Both the position numbers and the translations under genes were made by a program. 59,177 bases of DNA from NCBI GenBank assembly GCA_031553195.1, contig JAVBLV010000071.1, forward strand, positions 1 to 59,177, written 5' to 3'. Source of the DNA: JAVBLV01 sp031553195. Its GTDB lineage: Bacteria; Bacteroidota; Bacteroidia; Bacteroidales; P3. Shown here in pieces: positions 8,262-17,284 of the stretch (positions within the stretch are counted from its first letter, which is position 1; every line of letters begins with the position of its first letter). Below the pieces are notes generated by a model that made no database searches, was not told the DNA's origin, and saw nothing but the letters and a program-made list of their open reading frames with translations.

Positions 8262-8909
8262 ATGGAATATAACACTCAACGTACAAAATTAATGTTTTCG
8301 GAATATGGCCGGAACGTAAAAAAATTGATAGATTACGCCATTACTATTGAAGACAGGGAAAAAAGAACCGCCTTTGCCAAAATTATCGTAGGGGTTATGG
8401 GACAGGTAAATCCGCAAGCAAAAGAGATTGGCGATTATAAGCACAAATTATGGGATCATTTGTTCATCCTTTCCGGTTTTCAGTTGGATGTAGATTGCCC
8501 TTATCCTATTGTGCGAAGAGACCAGATAGAATTAAAACCTGAATCTTTGCATTATAAAAACAACCATATCAAGTATCGGCACTATGGTAAAAATATGGAG
8601 CGTATTATTGAAAAAGTTATCGAATATCCAAAGGGCGACGAACAGGATCGTTTGATAGAATTGATTGCAAATCATTTAAAGAAATCGTACCTTAACTGGA
8701 ATCGCGATTCGGTAAACGACGAACTTATCTATGAACAATTTACCGAAATGACGCACGGAAAACTGAAATTAAGCAAAGACTTCCAATTACGGAACACCCG
8801 GGATATTTTAAAATCCAGGAAAAAGCCGGGCAATAATCCTTCAAATAGTGGGAGCGCTTCAAACGGCAAATCAAAACAAAATTATAATAAGAACCGGAAA
8901 GGGCAATAA
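8262..8909 (+). CDS. DUF4290 domain-containing protein
   Basis: A 215-residue soluble protein opening MEYNTQRTKLMFSEYGRNV, the conserved start of DUF4290, a Bacteroidetes family regularly found next to murA. Conserved blocks include KIIVGVMGQVNPQ, HKLWDHLFILSGF and HYGKNMERII. The last ~35 residues are a low-complexity tail rich in Asn, Ser and Lys. It is 53 bp upstream of murA on the same strand and is presumably co-transcribed, hinting at a role near cell-wall synthesis. No function is known. Confidence 0.92.
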   Translation: MEYNTQRTKLMFSEYGRNVKKLIDYAITIEDREKRTAFAKIIVGVMGQVNPQAKEIGDYKHKLWDHLFILSGFQLDVDCPYPIVRRDQIELKPESLHYKNNHIKYRHYGKNMERIIEKVIEYPKGDEQDRLIELIANHLKKSYLNWNRDSVNDELIYEQFTEMTHGKLKLSKDFQLRNTRDILKSRKKPGNNPSNSGSASNGKSKQNYNKNRKGQ

Positions 8910-8962
8910 ATACAGAAGAACTTGCTTTTCATTCTTCATTTTTAATTTTTCATTCTCAAAAT

Positions 8963-10270
8963 ATGGCATCATTTGAAATAATAGGAGGAAAACGTTTGCA
9001 TGGGGAAATAATTCCTCAAGGGGCAAAAAACGAAGCGCTGCAAGTTATTTGTGCAACGTTGCTTACGTCTGAGAAAGTGCATATGGATAATATTCCTGCT
9101 ATCAGGGATGTGATTAAATTGATTGATTTGTTGAGAATGCTCGGAGTGAAAGTGCAACAAACAGGCGATGAATCCTATTCTTTTCAGGCGGACGAGATTG
9201 ACTTCTCAGTAATGGAAAGCGAAGAATATCGAAAACAGGTAACGGCTTTGAGAGGTTCCATCATGATTGTTGGGCCCCTGTTGGCTCGCTTTGGATATGC
9301 TTTAGCGCCCCAGCCCGGCGGCGATAAAATAGGACGCAGAAGGTTGGACACTCATTTTATCGGATTCGAAAAATTAGGCGCAACTGTCGATTATCAACAA
9401 AAGAATAATGCTTTTTCCATCAAAGGGAAAAAAATGAACGGTTGTTACATGTTGCTCGACGAAGCTTCGGTTACAGGAACGGCTAATATTGTAATGGCGG
9501 CTGTTTTAACCAAAGGAAAAACAACCATTTTTAACGCGGCCTGCGAACCTTACTTATATCAACTTTGCGCCATGTTAAATAAGATGGGAGCCAATATTTC
9601 GGGAGTGGGCTCTAATTTATTGACAATTGAAGGAGTGGAAAGCTTGAAAGGTTGTAATCACCGGCTATTACCCGATATGATTGAAGTAGGTAGTTTCATT
9701 GGTTTGGCGGCCATGACCCGATCTGAAATTACGATAAAAAATGTTAATTATGAGCAGTTGGGAATTATTCCAAATGTTTTTCAACGTTTAGGAATTCATT
9801 TAAAAAGAAACGGAGATGATATTATTGTTCCGGAGCAAGACCATTATCAAGTAGACAGGTTTATGGACGGCTCTATTATGACTATTTCCGACGCGCCTTG
9901 GCCGGGCTTTACCCCCGACTTGATCAGTATTGCTTTGGTAGTGGCCATACAGGCCAAAGGAAGCGTATTGATTCATCAAAAGATGTTCGAAAGCCGCCTG
10001 TTTTTTGTAGATAAATTAATTGATATGGGCGCGCAGATTATTCTTTGCGATCCGCACAGGGCGACTGTAATAGGAATGAATCACGAATCGCCTTTGAGAG
10101 GAGTGAAGATGGTTTCTCCCGATATTCGCGCGGGAGTGGCTTTGCTCATTGCCGCTTTATCGGCCGAAGGCAAAAGTGTTATCGACAATATTGAACAAAT
10201 TGATAGAGGATATCAAAATATTGATGGTCGCTTACGGAAATTGGGAGCCAATATTGTCAGATGTAGTTAA
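8963..10270 (+). CDS. murA: UDP-N-acetylglucosamine 1-carboxyvinyltransferase
   Basis: Catalyses the first committed step of peptidoglycan synthesis: transfer of enolpyruvate from PEP to UDP-GlcNAc. 435 residues. The N-terminal GAKNEALQ carries the catalytic Lys/Asn segment, and the EPT fold runs throughout. The loop that carries the fosfomycin-target Cys (Cys115 in E. coli) reads GGDKIGRRR here, with Asp121 in its place. Asp at this site keeps activity but prevents covalent attack by fosfomycin, as known from mycobacterial and chlamydial MurA. The hairpin at 10307-10347 ends the transcript. Confidence 0.97.
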   Translation: MASFEIIGGKRLHGEIIPQGAKNEALQVICATLLTSEKVHMDNIPAIRDVIKLIDLLRMLGVKVQQTGDESYSFQADEIDFSVMESEEYRKQVTALRGSIMIVGPLLARFGYALAPQPGGDKIGRRRLDTHFIGFEKLGATVDYQQKNNAFSIKGKKMNGCYMLLDEASVTGTANIVMAAVLTKGKTTIFNAACEPYLYQLCAMLNKMGANISGVGSNLLTIEGVESLKGCNHRLLPDMIEVGSFIGLAAMTRSEITIKNVNYEQLGIIPNVFQRLGIHLKRNGDDIIVPEQDHYQVDRFMDGSIMTISDAPWPGFTPDLISIALVVAIQAKGSVLIHQKMFESRLFFVDKLIDMGAQIILCDPHRATVIGMNHESPLRGVKMVSPDIRAGVALLIAALSAEGKSVIDNIEQIDRGYQNIDGRLRKLGANIVRCS

Positions 10271-10306
10271 TAGAATGGGGGAGAGGTTCCTTTAGAAATA
10301 ATTTTA

Positions 10307-10347
10307 AGCGGATTGATATGTAAACTTAGTATATCAATCCGCTTTTT
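10307..10347 (+). terminator. Terminator after murA
   Basis: A perfect 13-bp stem (AGCGGATTGATAT / ATATCAATCCGCT) with an 11-nt loop, followed by a T-run on the plus strand. It lies between the convergent murA and T9SS gene ends. Confidence 0.85.
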
Positions 10348-10355
10348 TCATAAAA

Positions 10356-12164
10356 CTATGGTTTTACAAATTTTATTGTTTGACTTTCTCCGGTTTTTTT
10401 AATCAATTGAATGATATATACGCCTGTCCGCAAATCTTTGCAGTCAATTCGGTTGGTTGTAACATCGGATTTATATAACAAATGCCCAACCACATCATAA
10501 ATTTGGTATGATTGGTAAACATCTTCAGACAATTCTATTTTATCAGGATATATTTTATAAAAACTTGTTCCCTGAATATTAGAATTCGCCGTTTCTTCAT
10601 TAATACCGCCGCTTGTTTGCATTAAGAGCGATTTAGACTTGGGGCAGAAAGGAATGAGGTTTCCCTGATATATTACATCAACTCCCAATGAACGTAAATC
10701 TACAATTGGATTTAAAAGTGTAAAATTCATAGAAAGATTTGAAAAGTTATGAGCAATCCGAGTTACAAGGGATTCTGCCCATCGATAATTTACGTTGGCA
10801 ACCCTGTGTTCAATATCAGAATGTAAGGCTCCCAGATTTAAAGGAATTTCAACTTCTCCAAATTGCACTCTTGAATCGGTTGCCCAGTATTGGTTATCAT
10901 TTCCGCCTACTACCAAATGATTACAATTTTGTCGCTTAAACATTTTGTTTAATTCGGTTCTATATAGGTCGCTAGGTTTTGGCGGAATTCCTTTTCCTAA
11001 AGATGTTATTTTTAACCCATTCCATCTTCCTCCAGGAATAGCTTCTACAATTACCGACCCCTCAATATCTACTGCCGGTGTTGCAATTCCTTTTCCATAA
11101 TGATGCATAAGGATATAAAAAGTTTTTTCATCAAAAGTTTCAATATCTTTAACATATGCGAAATCAGCATTTTGATTTACTCCCAAATTGAAGACGGAAC
11201 TATTTGCGCCATTTCCATTTAAATCGCTGGTAAACAATATGCCTGCATAAGCGAAGAATGGAGAAACGGGATCTTTTGTCCCGGTAGCGGCTAAAGCGAT
11301 CTTATCATTACTGAGCAAGATCAAATCCATATCATAATGATTTGAGAAAAACTGTCCTACGCTAAAACTGCTCGATAGCGGAGTATGCATTTCGAAAGAA
11401 GTCTGAATAGTATTTGAAAAGGGTTGGATAGAGCAAACAAGAATATCCATGAGGGAGTTTTTCATCCCTAGCAAAATAAGCCTGTTTTTATTGGGATCGT
11501 AAATAACTTTCTGAAAAACAACGTTTTTACACTCATGCGCGCTAATAATATTAAAATTATAATCCAAGTAAAGTAAGATGCCGGAGAGATAACTTAACCC
11601 AAACTTTTCACCGCAAACAACATAACCATTTCCCGGAATTTCAGCTATTGAATGAAATTCGGACGGGTCTTTGTCTTGAATGGGTTGTACCGGACCAGCG
11701 GATAAATTGCCATCCGACATAAAAAGAGTCCCATATTTTGTCGTAGAACCAAATTGTGTTTTACTACCGCAAAATACGAAGATATCATCTTTACCATATA
11801 TTGCCTTGGCTTGAGCAGACGATGCCCAGGTAACATCATTGACTCTAAAGGCATCGTTGGTTCTAAAGTCCCAGTAACTTTGTTGAGAGATAAATCCGCC
11901 CATATTTCTTTGCTCCAATGAGAGGTAATTGATTCCTCCATTGGTTTGGATAACAGAGACGGAAATATAAGTATCGTCTCCCGTTCCACGATCTTGTACG
12001 TAAGGAGCAATTGCATTACATCCGACAACGTAATTTGTGAATGCAGGCGAACCTGTAATGGGCGCAGGCCATGCAAATCTGTTGACGTGCGTATTTGGTT
12101 GTGCAAAACTTAATTGAGATAGCATCATTATAATGACGCTAATCCCTAAATAGTACTTTTTCAT
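10356..12164 (-). CDS. T9SS type A sorting-domain protein, unknown function
   Basis: A 602-residue secreted protein. The N-terminal signal peptide (residues 1-21) ends LSFAQ. The body lacks a domain I can name. Its strand-rich segments with phrases such as IAEIPGNGYVVCGE resemble propeller-like repeats of Bacteroidetes surface proteins. The C-terminal ~75 residues (YKIYPDKIELSEDV ... GVYIIQLIKKTGESQTIKFV) form a T9SS type A sorting domain. It is a single gene, convergent with murA. Confidence 0.82.
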   Translation of the reverse strand: MKKYYLGISVIIMMLSQLSFAQPNTHVNRFAWPAPITGSPAFTNYVVGCNAIAPYVQDRGTGDDTYISVSVIQTNGGINYLSLEQRNMGGFISQQSYWDFRTNDAFRVNDVTWASSAQAKAIYGKDDIFVFCGSKTQFGSTTKYGTLFMSDGNLSAGPVQPIQDKDPSEFHSIAEIPGNGYVVCGEKFGLSYLSGILLYLDYNFNIISAHECKNVVFQKVIYDPNKNRLILLGMKNSLMDILVCSIQPFSNTIQTSFEMHTPLSSSFSVGQFFSNHYDMDLILLSNDKIALAATGTKDPVSPFFAYAGILFTSDLNGNGANSSVFNLGVNQNADFAYVKDIETFDEKTFYILMHHYGKGIATPAVDIEGSVIVEAIPGGRWNGLKITSLGKGIPPKPSDLYRTELNKMFKRQNCNHLVVGGNDNQYWATDSRVQFGEVEIPLNLGALHSDIEHRVANVNYRWAESLVTRIAHNFSNLSMNFTLLNPIVDLRSLGVDVIYQGNLIPFCPKSKSLLMQTSGGINEETANSNIQGTSFYKIYPDKIELSEDVYQSYQIYDVVGHLLYKSDVTTNRIDCKDLRTGVYIIQLIKKTGESQTIKFVKP

Positions 12165-12505
12165 AGTTTTTTCAGTTTAAATGATTGAAAATTTGAATTT
12201 GTTTTATTGTCTACCCATAAAACAACCTCCTTTCCGATGGTAAACAAGATAAGGAATAATAGATTTGTTTTCAATGTATTATTGCATCAAAAACTATTCC
12301 ATAAATATCTAATTACAAACAGATTGCAAAAGTTTCTGAAATATTATGCTTAGATATTCCAAGTAATTTTTTTTGTACTAAACGGATCGCTCTAGTAGCT
12401 TATGTTTTTATTGGATTCTTTTGTTAGTCTGTTAACAAGATGGCGCTCGCAAATCCGATTTTTCTCCAGGTACAAATAAAACTCTATTGCTACATTCAAT
12501 TATAC
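12165..12505. other. Intergenic region between divergent genes
   Basis: No gene seen. It carries the upstream regions of the T9SS gene and of methylmalonyl-CoA mutase. The mutase promoter starts at 12506. Confidence 0.5.
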
Positions 12506-12537
12506 TTTGCCTGTTTAACGAAAAAATCGTAAGTTTG
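12506..12537 (+). promoter_or_regulatory. Promoter of methylmalonyl-CoA mutase
   Basis: A -33 TTTG at 12506-12509, a 20-nt spacer and -7 TAAGTTTG at 12530-12537: a near-ideal Bacteroidetes primary sigma-factor promoter. The predicted transcript start near 12544 favours the ATG at 12582. Confidence 0.75.
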
Positions 12538-12581
12538 CAGTCCTGTAGACTTTATTGTATAACAAATTTAATATATTGATA

Positions 12582-14735
12582 ATGAGACCCGACTTTTCTA
12601 AAATTGATATAAAAGCGCAAACTGAAGAACAAGAAGGTTTTAAAGAATGGGAAGAAAAAGAAGGAGTAATCAGAAATTGGTTAACTCCTGAGCAGATTCC
12701 TGTAAAACCGGTTTATGGCGATAAAGACCTTTTAGGCATGGAACATTTGAACTACGCGGCGGGCGTGGCTCCTTTTTTAAGAGGACCTTATTCTACCATG
12801 TATGTGATGAAACCCTGGACGATCCGTCAATATGCCGGTTTCTCCACTGCCGAAGAGTCAAATGCCTTTTACCGTAGAAACATTGCCGCCGGGCAAAAGG
12901 GGCTATCGGTAGCTTTTGATTTGGCTACTCACAGGGGGTATGATTCCGATCATGAACGTGTGGTGGGGGATGTCGGAAAAGCAGGCGTTGCCGTGGATTC
13001 TATTTTGGACATGAAAATCTTATTCGATCAAATTCCTTTGGATAAGATGTCCGTATCTATGACAATGAACGGGGCAGTTCTTCCTATTTTGGCATTCTAT
13101 ATCATTGCCGCCGAAGAACAAGGCGTTTCCATGGATAAGTTAAGCGGAACCATTCAAAATGATATTTTGAAAGAATTTATGGTGCGTAATACTTATATTT
13201 ATCCGCCTCTTCCTTCTATGAAGATCATTGCCGATATTTTTGAGTACACCTCTAAAAATATGCCTAAGTTTAATTCTATCTCCATTTCAGGGTACCACAT
13301 GCAAGAAGCCGGAGCAACTTGCGATATAGAATTGGCTTATACATTGGCCGATGGTTTGGAATATCTGCGCGCCGGTATTAATGCCGGTATGTCTATTGAT
13401 GATTTTGCTCCGCGATTGTCGTTTTTCTGGGCTATTGGAATGAATCATTTTATGGAAATAGCCAAGATGCGTGCAGCACGTATGTTATGGGCTAAAATCG
13501 TAAAGCAATTTAATCCTAAAAATCCAAAATCATTGGCATTGCGCACCCACTCTCAAACTTCGGGTTGGTCATTAACGGAACAAGATCCGTTCAACAATGT
13601 AGCCCGTACTTGTATAGAAGCGATGGGCGCCGCGTTAGGACATACGCAATCGTTACATACCAATGCATTGGATGAAGCCATTGCTTTACCAACAGATTTC
13701 TCTGCCCGTATTGCCCGTAACACGCAAATATATTTACAAGAGGAAACCAATATTTGTAAAGTAGTAGATCCTTGGGCAGGTTCTTATTATGTGGAATCTT
13801 TGACGCATGAAATAGCTCATCGCGCATGGTCTCATATTCAAGAAGTAGAGGCTTTAGGCGGAATGGCAAAAGCCATTGAAAGCGGATTGCCGAAAATGCG
13901 CATAGAAGAAGCTGCGGCTCGCAAACAAGCGCGTATCGACTCCGGAGCTGATACGATTGTGGGCGTAAACAAATATCGTTTGGAAAAAGAAGATCCGATC
14001 GAAACATTGGAAGTTGATAATACAGCCGTTCGCGAAGCTCAATTAAAACGTTTGGCGAAATTGCGCGCAGAACGTAACCAAGCCGATGTCGACGCTGCAT
14101 TAGCAGCCCTTTCCAAAGCGGCGGAAACGGGTAAAGGCAACCTGTTGGAATTGTCGATCGACGCTGCCCGTAAACGAGCTTCCTTGGGCGAAATTTCGTC
14201 GGCGTTGGAAAAAAATTACGGACGTTATAAAGCAAAAATAAATCTTATTTCAAACGTGTACAGTTCAGAAACAAAAGATAACGATAGCTTTAAAAAAGCT
14301 TGCGCTTTGGCGGATAAATTTGCGGATATGGAAGGGCGCCGTCCTCGTATTATGATTGCAAAAATGGGACAGGACGGACACGACCGTGGAGCCAAAGTAG
14401 TGGCAACCGGCTATGCCGACATGGGTTTTGACGTAGATATGGGACCATTATTCCAAACTCCTGCCGAAGCTGCTAAACAAGCTGTTGAAAATGACGTTCA
14501 TGTGCTTGGCGTTTCATCTTTAGCGGCAGGACATAAGACATTGGTTCCTCAGGTTATTGACGAATTAAAAAAACTCGGACGCGAAGATATTATGGTTATT
14601 GTAGGCGGCGTAATTCCTCCGCAGGATTACGACTTTTTATATAAGGCCGGAGCCGCTGCCGTATTTGGCCCTGGATCGGTAATTAGCGATTGTGCCATAA
14701 AAATACTGAACCTCCTAATCGATAGTAGAAAATAA
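12582..14735 (+). CDS. mutB: Methylmalonyl-CoA mutase large subunit
   Basis: A B12-dependent enzyme that interconverts succinyl-CoA and (R)-methylmalonyl-CoA, used in propionate formation or breakdown. 717 residues from the ATG at 12582. The frame is open to 12555, but MRPDFSKIDIK is the usual N terminus. The TIM-barrel substrate domain (GVAPFLRGPYSTMY, GLSVAFDLATHRGYDSDH) covers residues ~60-560. The C-terminal cobalamin domain has DGHDRG, giving the lower axial His ligand, followed by GVSSLAAGH and GGVIPP. The small subunit gene (mutA), often adjacent upstream, is not in this window. Confidence 0.97.
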   Translation: MRPDFSKIDIKAQTEEQEGFKEWEEKEGVIRNWLTPEQIPVKPVYGDKDLLGMEHLNYAAGVAPFLRGPYSTMYVMKPWTIRQYAGFSTAEESNAFYRRNIAAGQKGLSVAFDLATHRGYDSDHERVVGDVGKAGVAVDSILDMKILFDQIPLDKMSVSMTMNGAVLPILAFYIIAAEEQGVSMDKLSGTIQNDILKEFMVRNTYIYPPLPSMKIIADIFEYTSKNMPKFNSISISGYHMQEAGATCDIELAYTLADGLEYLRAGINAGMSIDDFAPRLSFFWAIGMNHFMEIAKMRAARMLWAKIVKQFNPKNPKSLALRTHSQTSGWSLTEQDPFNNVARTCIEAMGAALGHTQSLHTNALDEAIALPTDFSARIARNTQIYLQEETNICKVVDPWAGSYYVESLTHEIAHRAWSHIQEVEALGGMAKAIESGLPKMRIEEAAARKQARIDSGADTIVGVNKYRLEKEDPIETLEVDNTAVREAQLKRLAKLRAERNQADVDAALAALSKAAETGKGNLLELSIDAARKRASLGEISSALEKNYGRYKAKINLISNVYSSETKDNDSFKKACALADKFADMEGRRPRIMIAKMGQDGHDRGAKVVATGYADMGFDVDMGPLFQTPAEAAKQAVENDVHVLGVSSLAAGHKTLVPQVIDELKKLGREDIMVIVGGVIPPQDYDFLYKAGAAAVFGPGSVISDCAIKILNLLIDSRK

Positions 14736-14742
14736 GAGAATT

Positions 14743-14816
14743 TTAAGAGGTTGTCTAAATTTTTATGTAAAAGATTTAGAGGGATAAAATGGTTATTTTG
14801 CAGACGGGATTTTTAA
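14743..14816 (+). repeat. MITE-like repeat, copy B (half element)
   Basis: Begins TTAAGAGGTTGTCTAAA, like copy F, and matches the first half of the family through the GGGATTTTT block. It then breaks off into unrelated sequence. It lies directly after the mutase stop codon. Confidence 0.7.
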
Positions 14817-15218
14817 GAAGTATTTTTAACCGCAAAGTTCGTAAATGGAATAGAAAAACGTTCAAAATGAAAATTTATATTCAAATTTTGCACGTTTTGT
14901 AAAATAAATTGATGTTCTTTGCGGTTATTTTTCAAGTTGCCAAGTAAGAATCTTTAAAATGATAAACAGGTCTGGATTCTTTATTCTTTAAAAATAAAAA
15001 ATTAGATATTGGAATATATGAAATGTCCATGAGACAATTTAATGTTTATAGTTTAATTGTTTTAAGAATCATTTTCAACTAAATGAAGTCTCACTTGAAA
15101 TACAAAAGATGAACAAATTTGGTAAATAACGAACATTCAATTACTTGATTACTCATAGAGGCGCGATCATTTTCAACTCTCAATTAAAGAAGTCTGACTA
15201 AAATACAAAATAAAAAAC
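14817..15218. other. Intergenic region with degenerate short repeats
   Basis: No gene. Two related stretches near 15068 and 15170 (ATCATTTTCAACT ... AAGAAGTCT-type) also match, in reverse, the region near 23636-23680. These look like remnants of a short dispersed repeat. Confidence 0.45.
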
Positions 15219-15384
15219 TAAACACATGAAATAATCATGAGCCTTTGGCGCTCCAATGCGAATGATTAAAGGCGCGCGTCAGCCAAGTCTCCCAAACAAA
15301 TAAGAAAATCCGATTAATCTCCCTTGCGGGGAGAACCAAAGAGGGGTAGGAGATTTAGAGGGGCTTATAAATTTTAAACACATG
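15219..15384 (+). repeat. C-rich leader unit, copy 1
   Basis: A ~165 bp unit that differs from 46594-46759 at only about four positions. It starts AAACACATGAAATAATCATG and ends, at the next gene's start codon, with the same AAACACATGAAA. It contains inverted GCCTTT/AAAGGC and a CTCCCTTGCGGGGAG hairpin. Read in reverse it gives AAGCCCCTCTAAATCTCC, the widespread Bacteroidetes C-rich repeat. Confidence 0.8.
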
Positions 15385-15966
15385 AAAAAGAGTAAAATAC
15401 AACTTCTGATGATTGGTATGTTATTTATTCTGTCTTTCTCAAAAACCTTTGGAAAAGAAGATCCTTTTTTAATAACTTTACCAAATACATTTGATAATTG
15501 CCTGGAAAACGCTTCTTTGGATAGCAATAAAACAGTTCTTTATTGGAAACAAATTGCTCCTTATGTTGCTGTTTCTAAGATGTGCGAAAAAGGAAGAATG
15601 CTTATACTTTATTCTGCCCAATTGGATCTTACCGTAAGTAATGGTTCGCTAACGCTATCTCCGATCGAAATGGTTCCTGTGCAAGAGTTAACAAGAAAAA
15701 GCGCAGAAATAGGCATGACGGTTTCCGTTCAAAAAATACAACGATACTTATTTTGTATTAGCGATACGGTAAAAACATTTACAGTAAAAAACAATTCGAA
15801 CGAATCGTTGCCGGTTAATCTTGATCTTGAACAATTTTCTGCCAGCAGAAATTTTGGATTATTTTTAGATACGGATAAGGAATATTTGGATATAAAAGCC
15901 AAAGCAATAGAAAATGGAGAAAACCAACGTAATCGTGTAATGGAAGCCATAAAAATAGAGCATTAA
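15382..15966 (+). CDS. Secreted protein of unknown function
   Basis: A 194-residue protein with an N-terminal signal peptide (MKKSKIQLLMIGMLFILSFS). I do not recognise the mature part. It has three Cys, is predicted mostly beta-strand, and ends in a charged helix rich in Asn, Glu and Arg. The start codon coincides with the end of leader unit copy 1. It has no operon partner. Confidence 0.6.
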   Translation: MKKSKIQLLMIGMLFILSFSKTFGKEDPFLITLPNTFDNCLENASLDSNKTVLYWKQIAPYVAVSKMCEKGRMLILYSAQLDLTVSNGSLTLSPIEMVPVQELTRKSAEIGMTVSVQKIQRYLFCISDTVKTFTVKNNSNESLPVNLDLEQFSASRNFGLFLDTDKEYLDIKAKAIENGENQRNRVMEAIKIEH

Positions 15967-16200
15967 TAGATATTATTCATTTTGATTTTTTCGAATGTTA
16001 CAAAATCCTAATTTTTTGTCTAGAAAATTAGTAACTATTTAATATTCTTTGTTTTATAAAGAGATTTTTCAAATTCAACATTACAAAATATTGAATGTAA
16101 GATTTTATGCCGTTTCCAAAAATGATTAGAGCATAGATTTGCATTCTATTTTGTTTCAGATATATTATTCTCCAAACAAAATTTATTTAATAAATTCAGT

Positions 16201-17061
16201 ATGAATTCCTCAAAACGAGTAGCCGCTATTCATGATATATCCGGATTCGGAAAATGTTCTTTAACTGTAGCATTACCGATTTTATCCGCCGCAGGAATTG
16301 AAACCTGTCCGGTTCCTACTGCCGTATTATCAACCCATACGGGTGGATTCACCGGTTTTACTTATCGCGATTTAACAAATGACTTGCGTCCGTTTGCCGC
16401 GCACTGGAAATCATTAAATCTTAAATTCGACGCAATTTACAGCGGATTTTTAGGCTCTTTTGAACAATTGGATATTGTGGAGGAATTTTTTGACGATTTC
16501 AAAGAAAAAAATAATATTATACTTGTAGATCCCGTCATGGCTGATAATGGAGAATTATACAAAATATTTTCTCCCGAATTTGCTTTGGGAATGGCTAAGT
16601 TGTGTAGAAAAGCGGATATCTTGGTTCCGAATTTGACCGAAGCCTCGTTAATTTTAGGAGAGGAATACAAAGAAGGACCTTACACAGAAGAATATATAAA
16701 ATATTTGCTAGAGGGTTTAAGCGATATAGGGCCTAAACAAATTGTTCTAACAGGCGTTTATTTTAAAGATACTACCCAACTTGGCGCAGCAACTTACGAT
16801 AGGAATACGAATACCGTGGGTTATGTTTCTGCCGAAAAAATAAACGGGTATTATCATGGCACGGGAGATATTTTTGGCAGCGCTTTGCTGGCGGCTATTT
16901 TAAATGGATTCAATTTAAACAAATCGGCGCAAATTGCCGTCAACTTTACGGCAAACAGTATAAGAAGGACTGCCGAGGCTCAAACTGATCCAAAATACGG
17001 CGTTGCTTTTGAGCAAGAATTTCCTGAATTTTTAAAAGAGCTACATTTATTGCCTTGTTAG
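16201..17061 (+). CDS. pdxY: Pyridoxamine/pyridoxal kinase
   Basis: Phosphorylates B6 vitamers in the salvage route to pyridoxal phosphate. 286 residues of the ribokinase-like fold. Near the N terminus AIHDISGFGKCSLTVALP, then TAVLSTHTGGFTGFT, lines the substrate pocket. LVDPVMADNGELY is the conserved family block. YYHGTGDIFGSALLAA near residue 220 contains the GTGD motif with the catalytic Asp. It could equally be named pyridoxamine kinase. It is separate from its neighbours, with 139 bp upstream from the likely motif-poor leader to the preceding AT-rich region. Confidence 0.92.
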   Translation: MNSSKRVAAIHDISGFGKCSLTVALPILSAAGIETCPVPTAVLSTHTGGFTGFTYRDLTNDLRPFAAHWKSLNLKFDAIYSGFLGSFEQLDIVEEFFDDFKEKNNIILVDPVMADNGELYKIFSPEFALGMAKLCRKADILVPNLTEASLILGEEYKEGPYTEEYIKYLLEGLSDIGPKQIVLTGVYFKDTTQLGAATYDRNTNTVGYVSAEKINGYYHGTGDIFGSALLAAILNGFNLNKSAQIAVNFTANSIRRTAEAQTDPKYGVAFEQEFPEFLKELHLLPC

Positions 17062-17099
17062 TTATTATTAATTTTTTTATGATAATCCGCAATGTTGCC

Positions 17100-17200
17100 C
17101 CTAACCTTTGAAAAGACAGGTTTTATTACCCCTAAATCCCCTAAAGGGGACTTAGGGGCAGTCGTTTTTCTTAAATTAGCCCCTTTTAGGAGGTTGGGAG
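17100..17200. repeat. C-rich palindromic repeat before dapD
   Basis: Contains ACCCCTAAATCCCCTAAA followed by GGGGACTTAGGGGC, and later GCCCCTTTTAGGAGGTTGGG. This is a classic member of the Bacteroidetes CCCCTAAATCCCC family, related to the inverted repeats around the endonuclease insert in ileS. Confidence 0.7.
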
Positions 17201-17284
17201 TATTATCAAGGAGCCATATTTTTTCTTTAAAGGCTAAATGTTTAAAGTCGCTAATACAGAAAATTAATCAGTAACTACTCCCAC

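Noticed and set aside
13591..14235. 214-codon antisense frame in methylmalonyl-CoA mutase
   Set aside because: Shadow frame opposite a highly conserved coding region.
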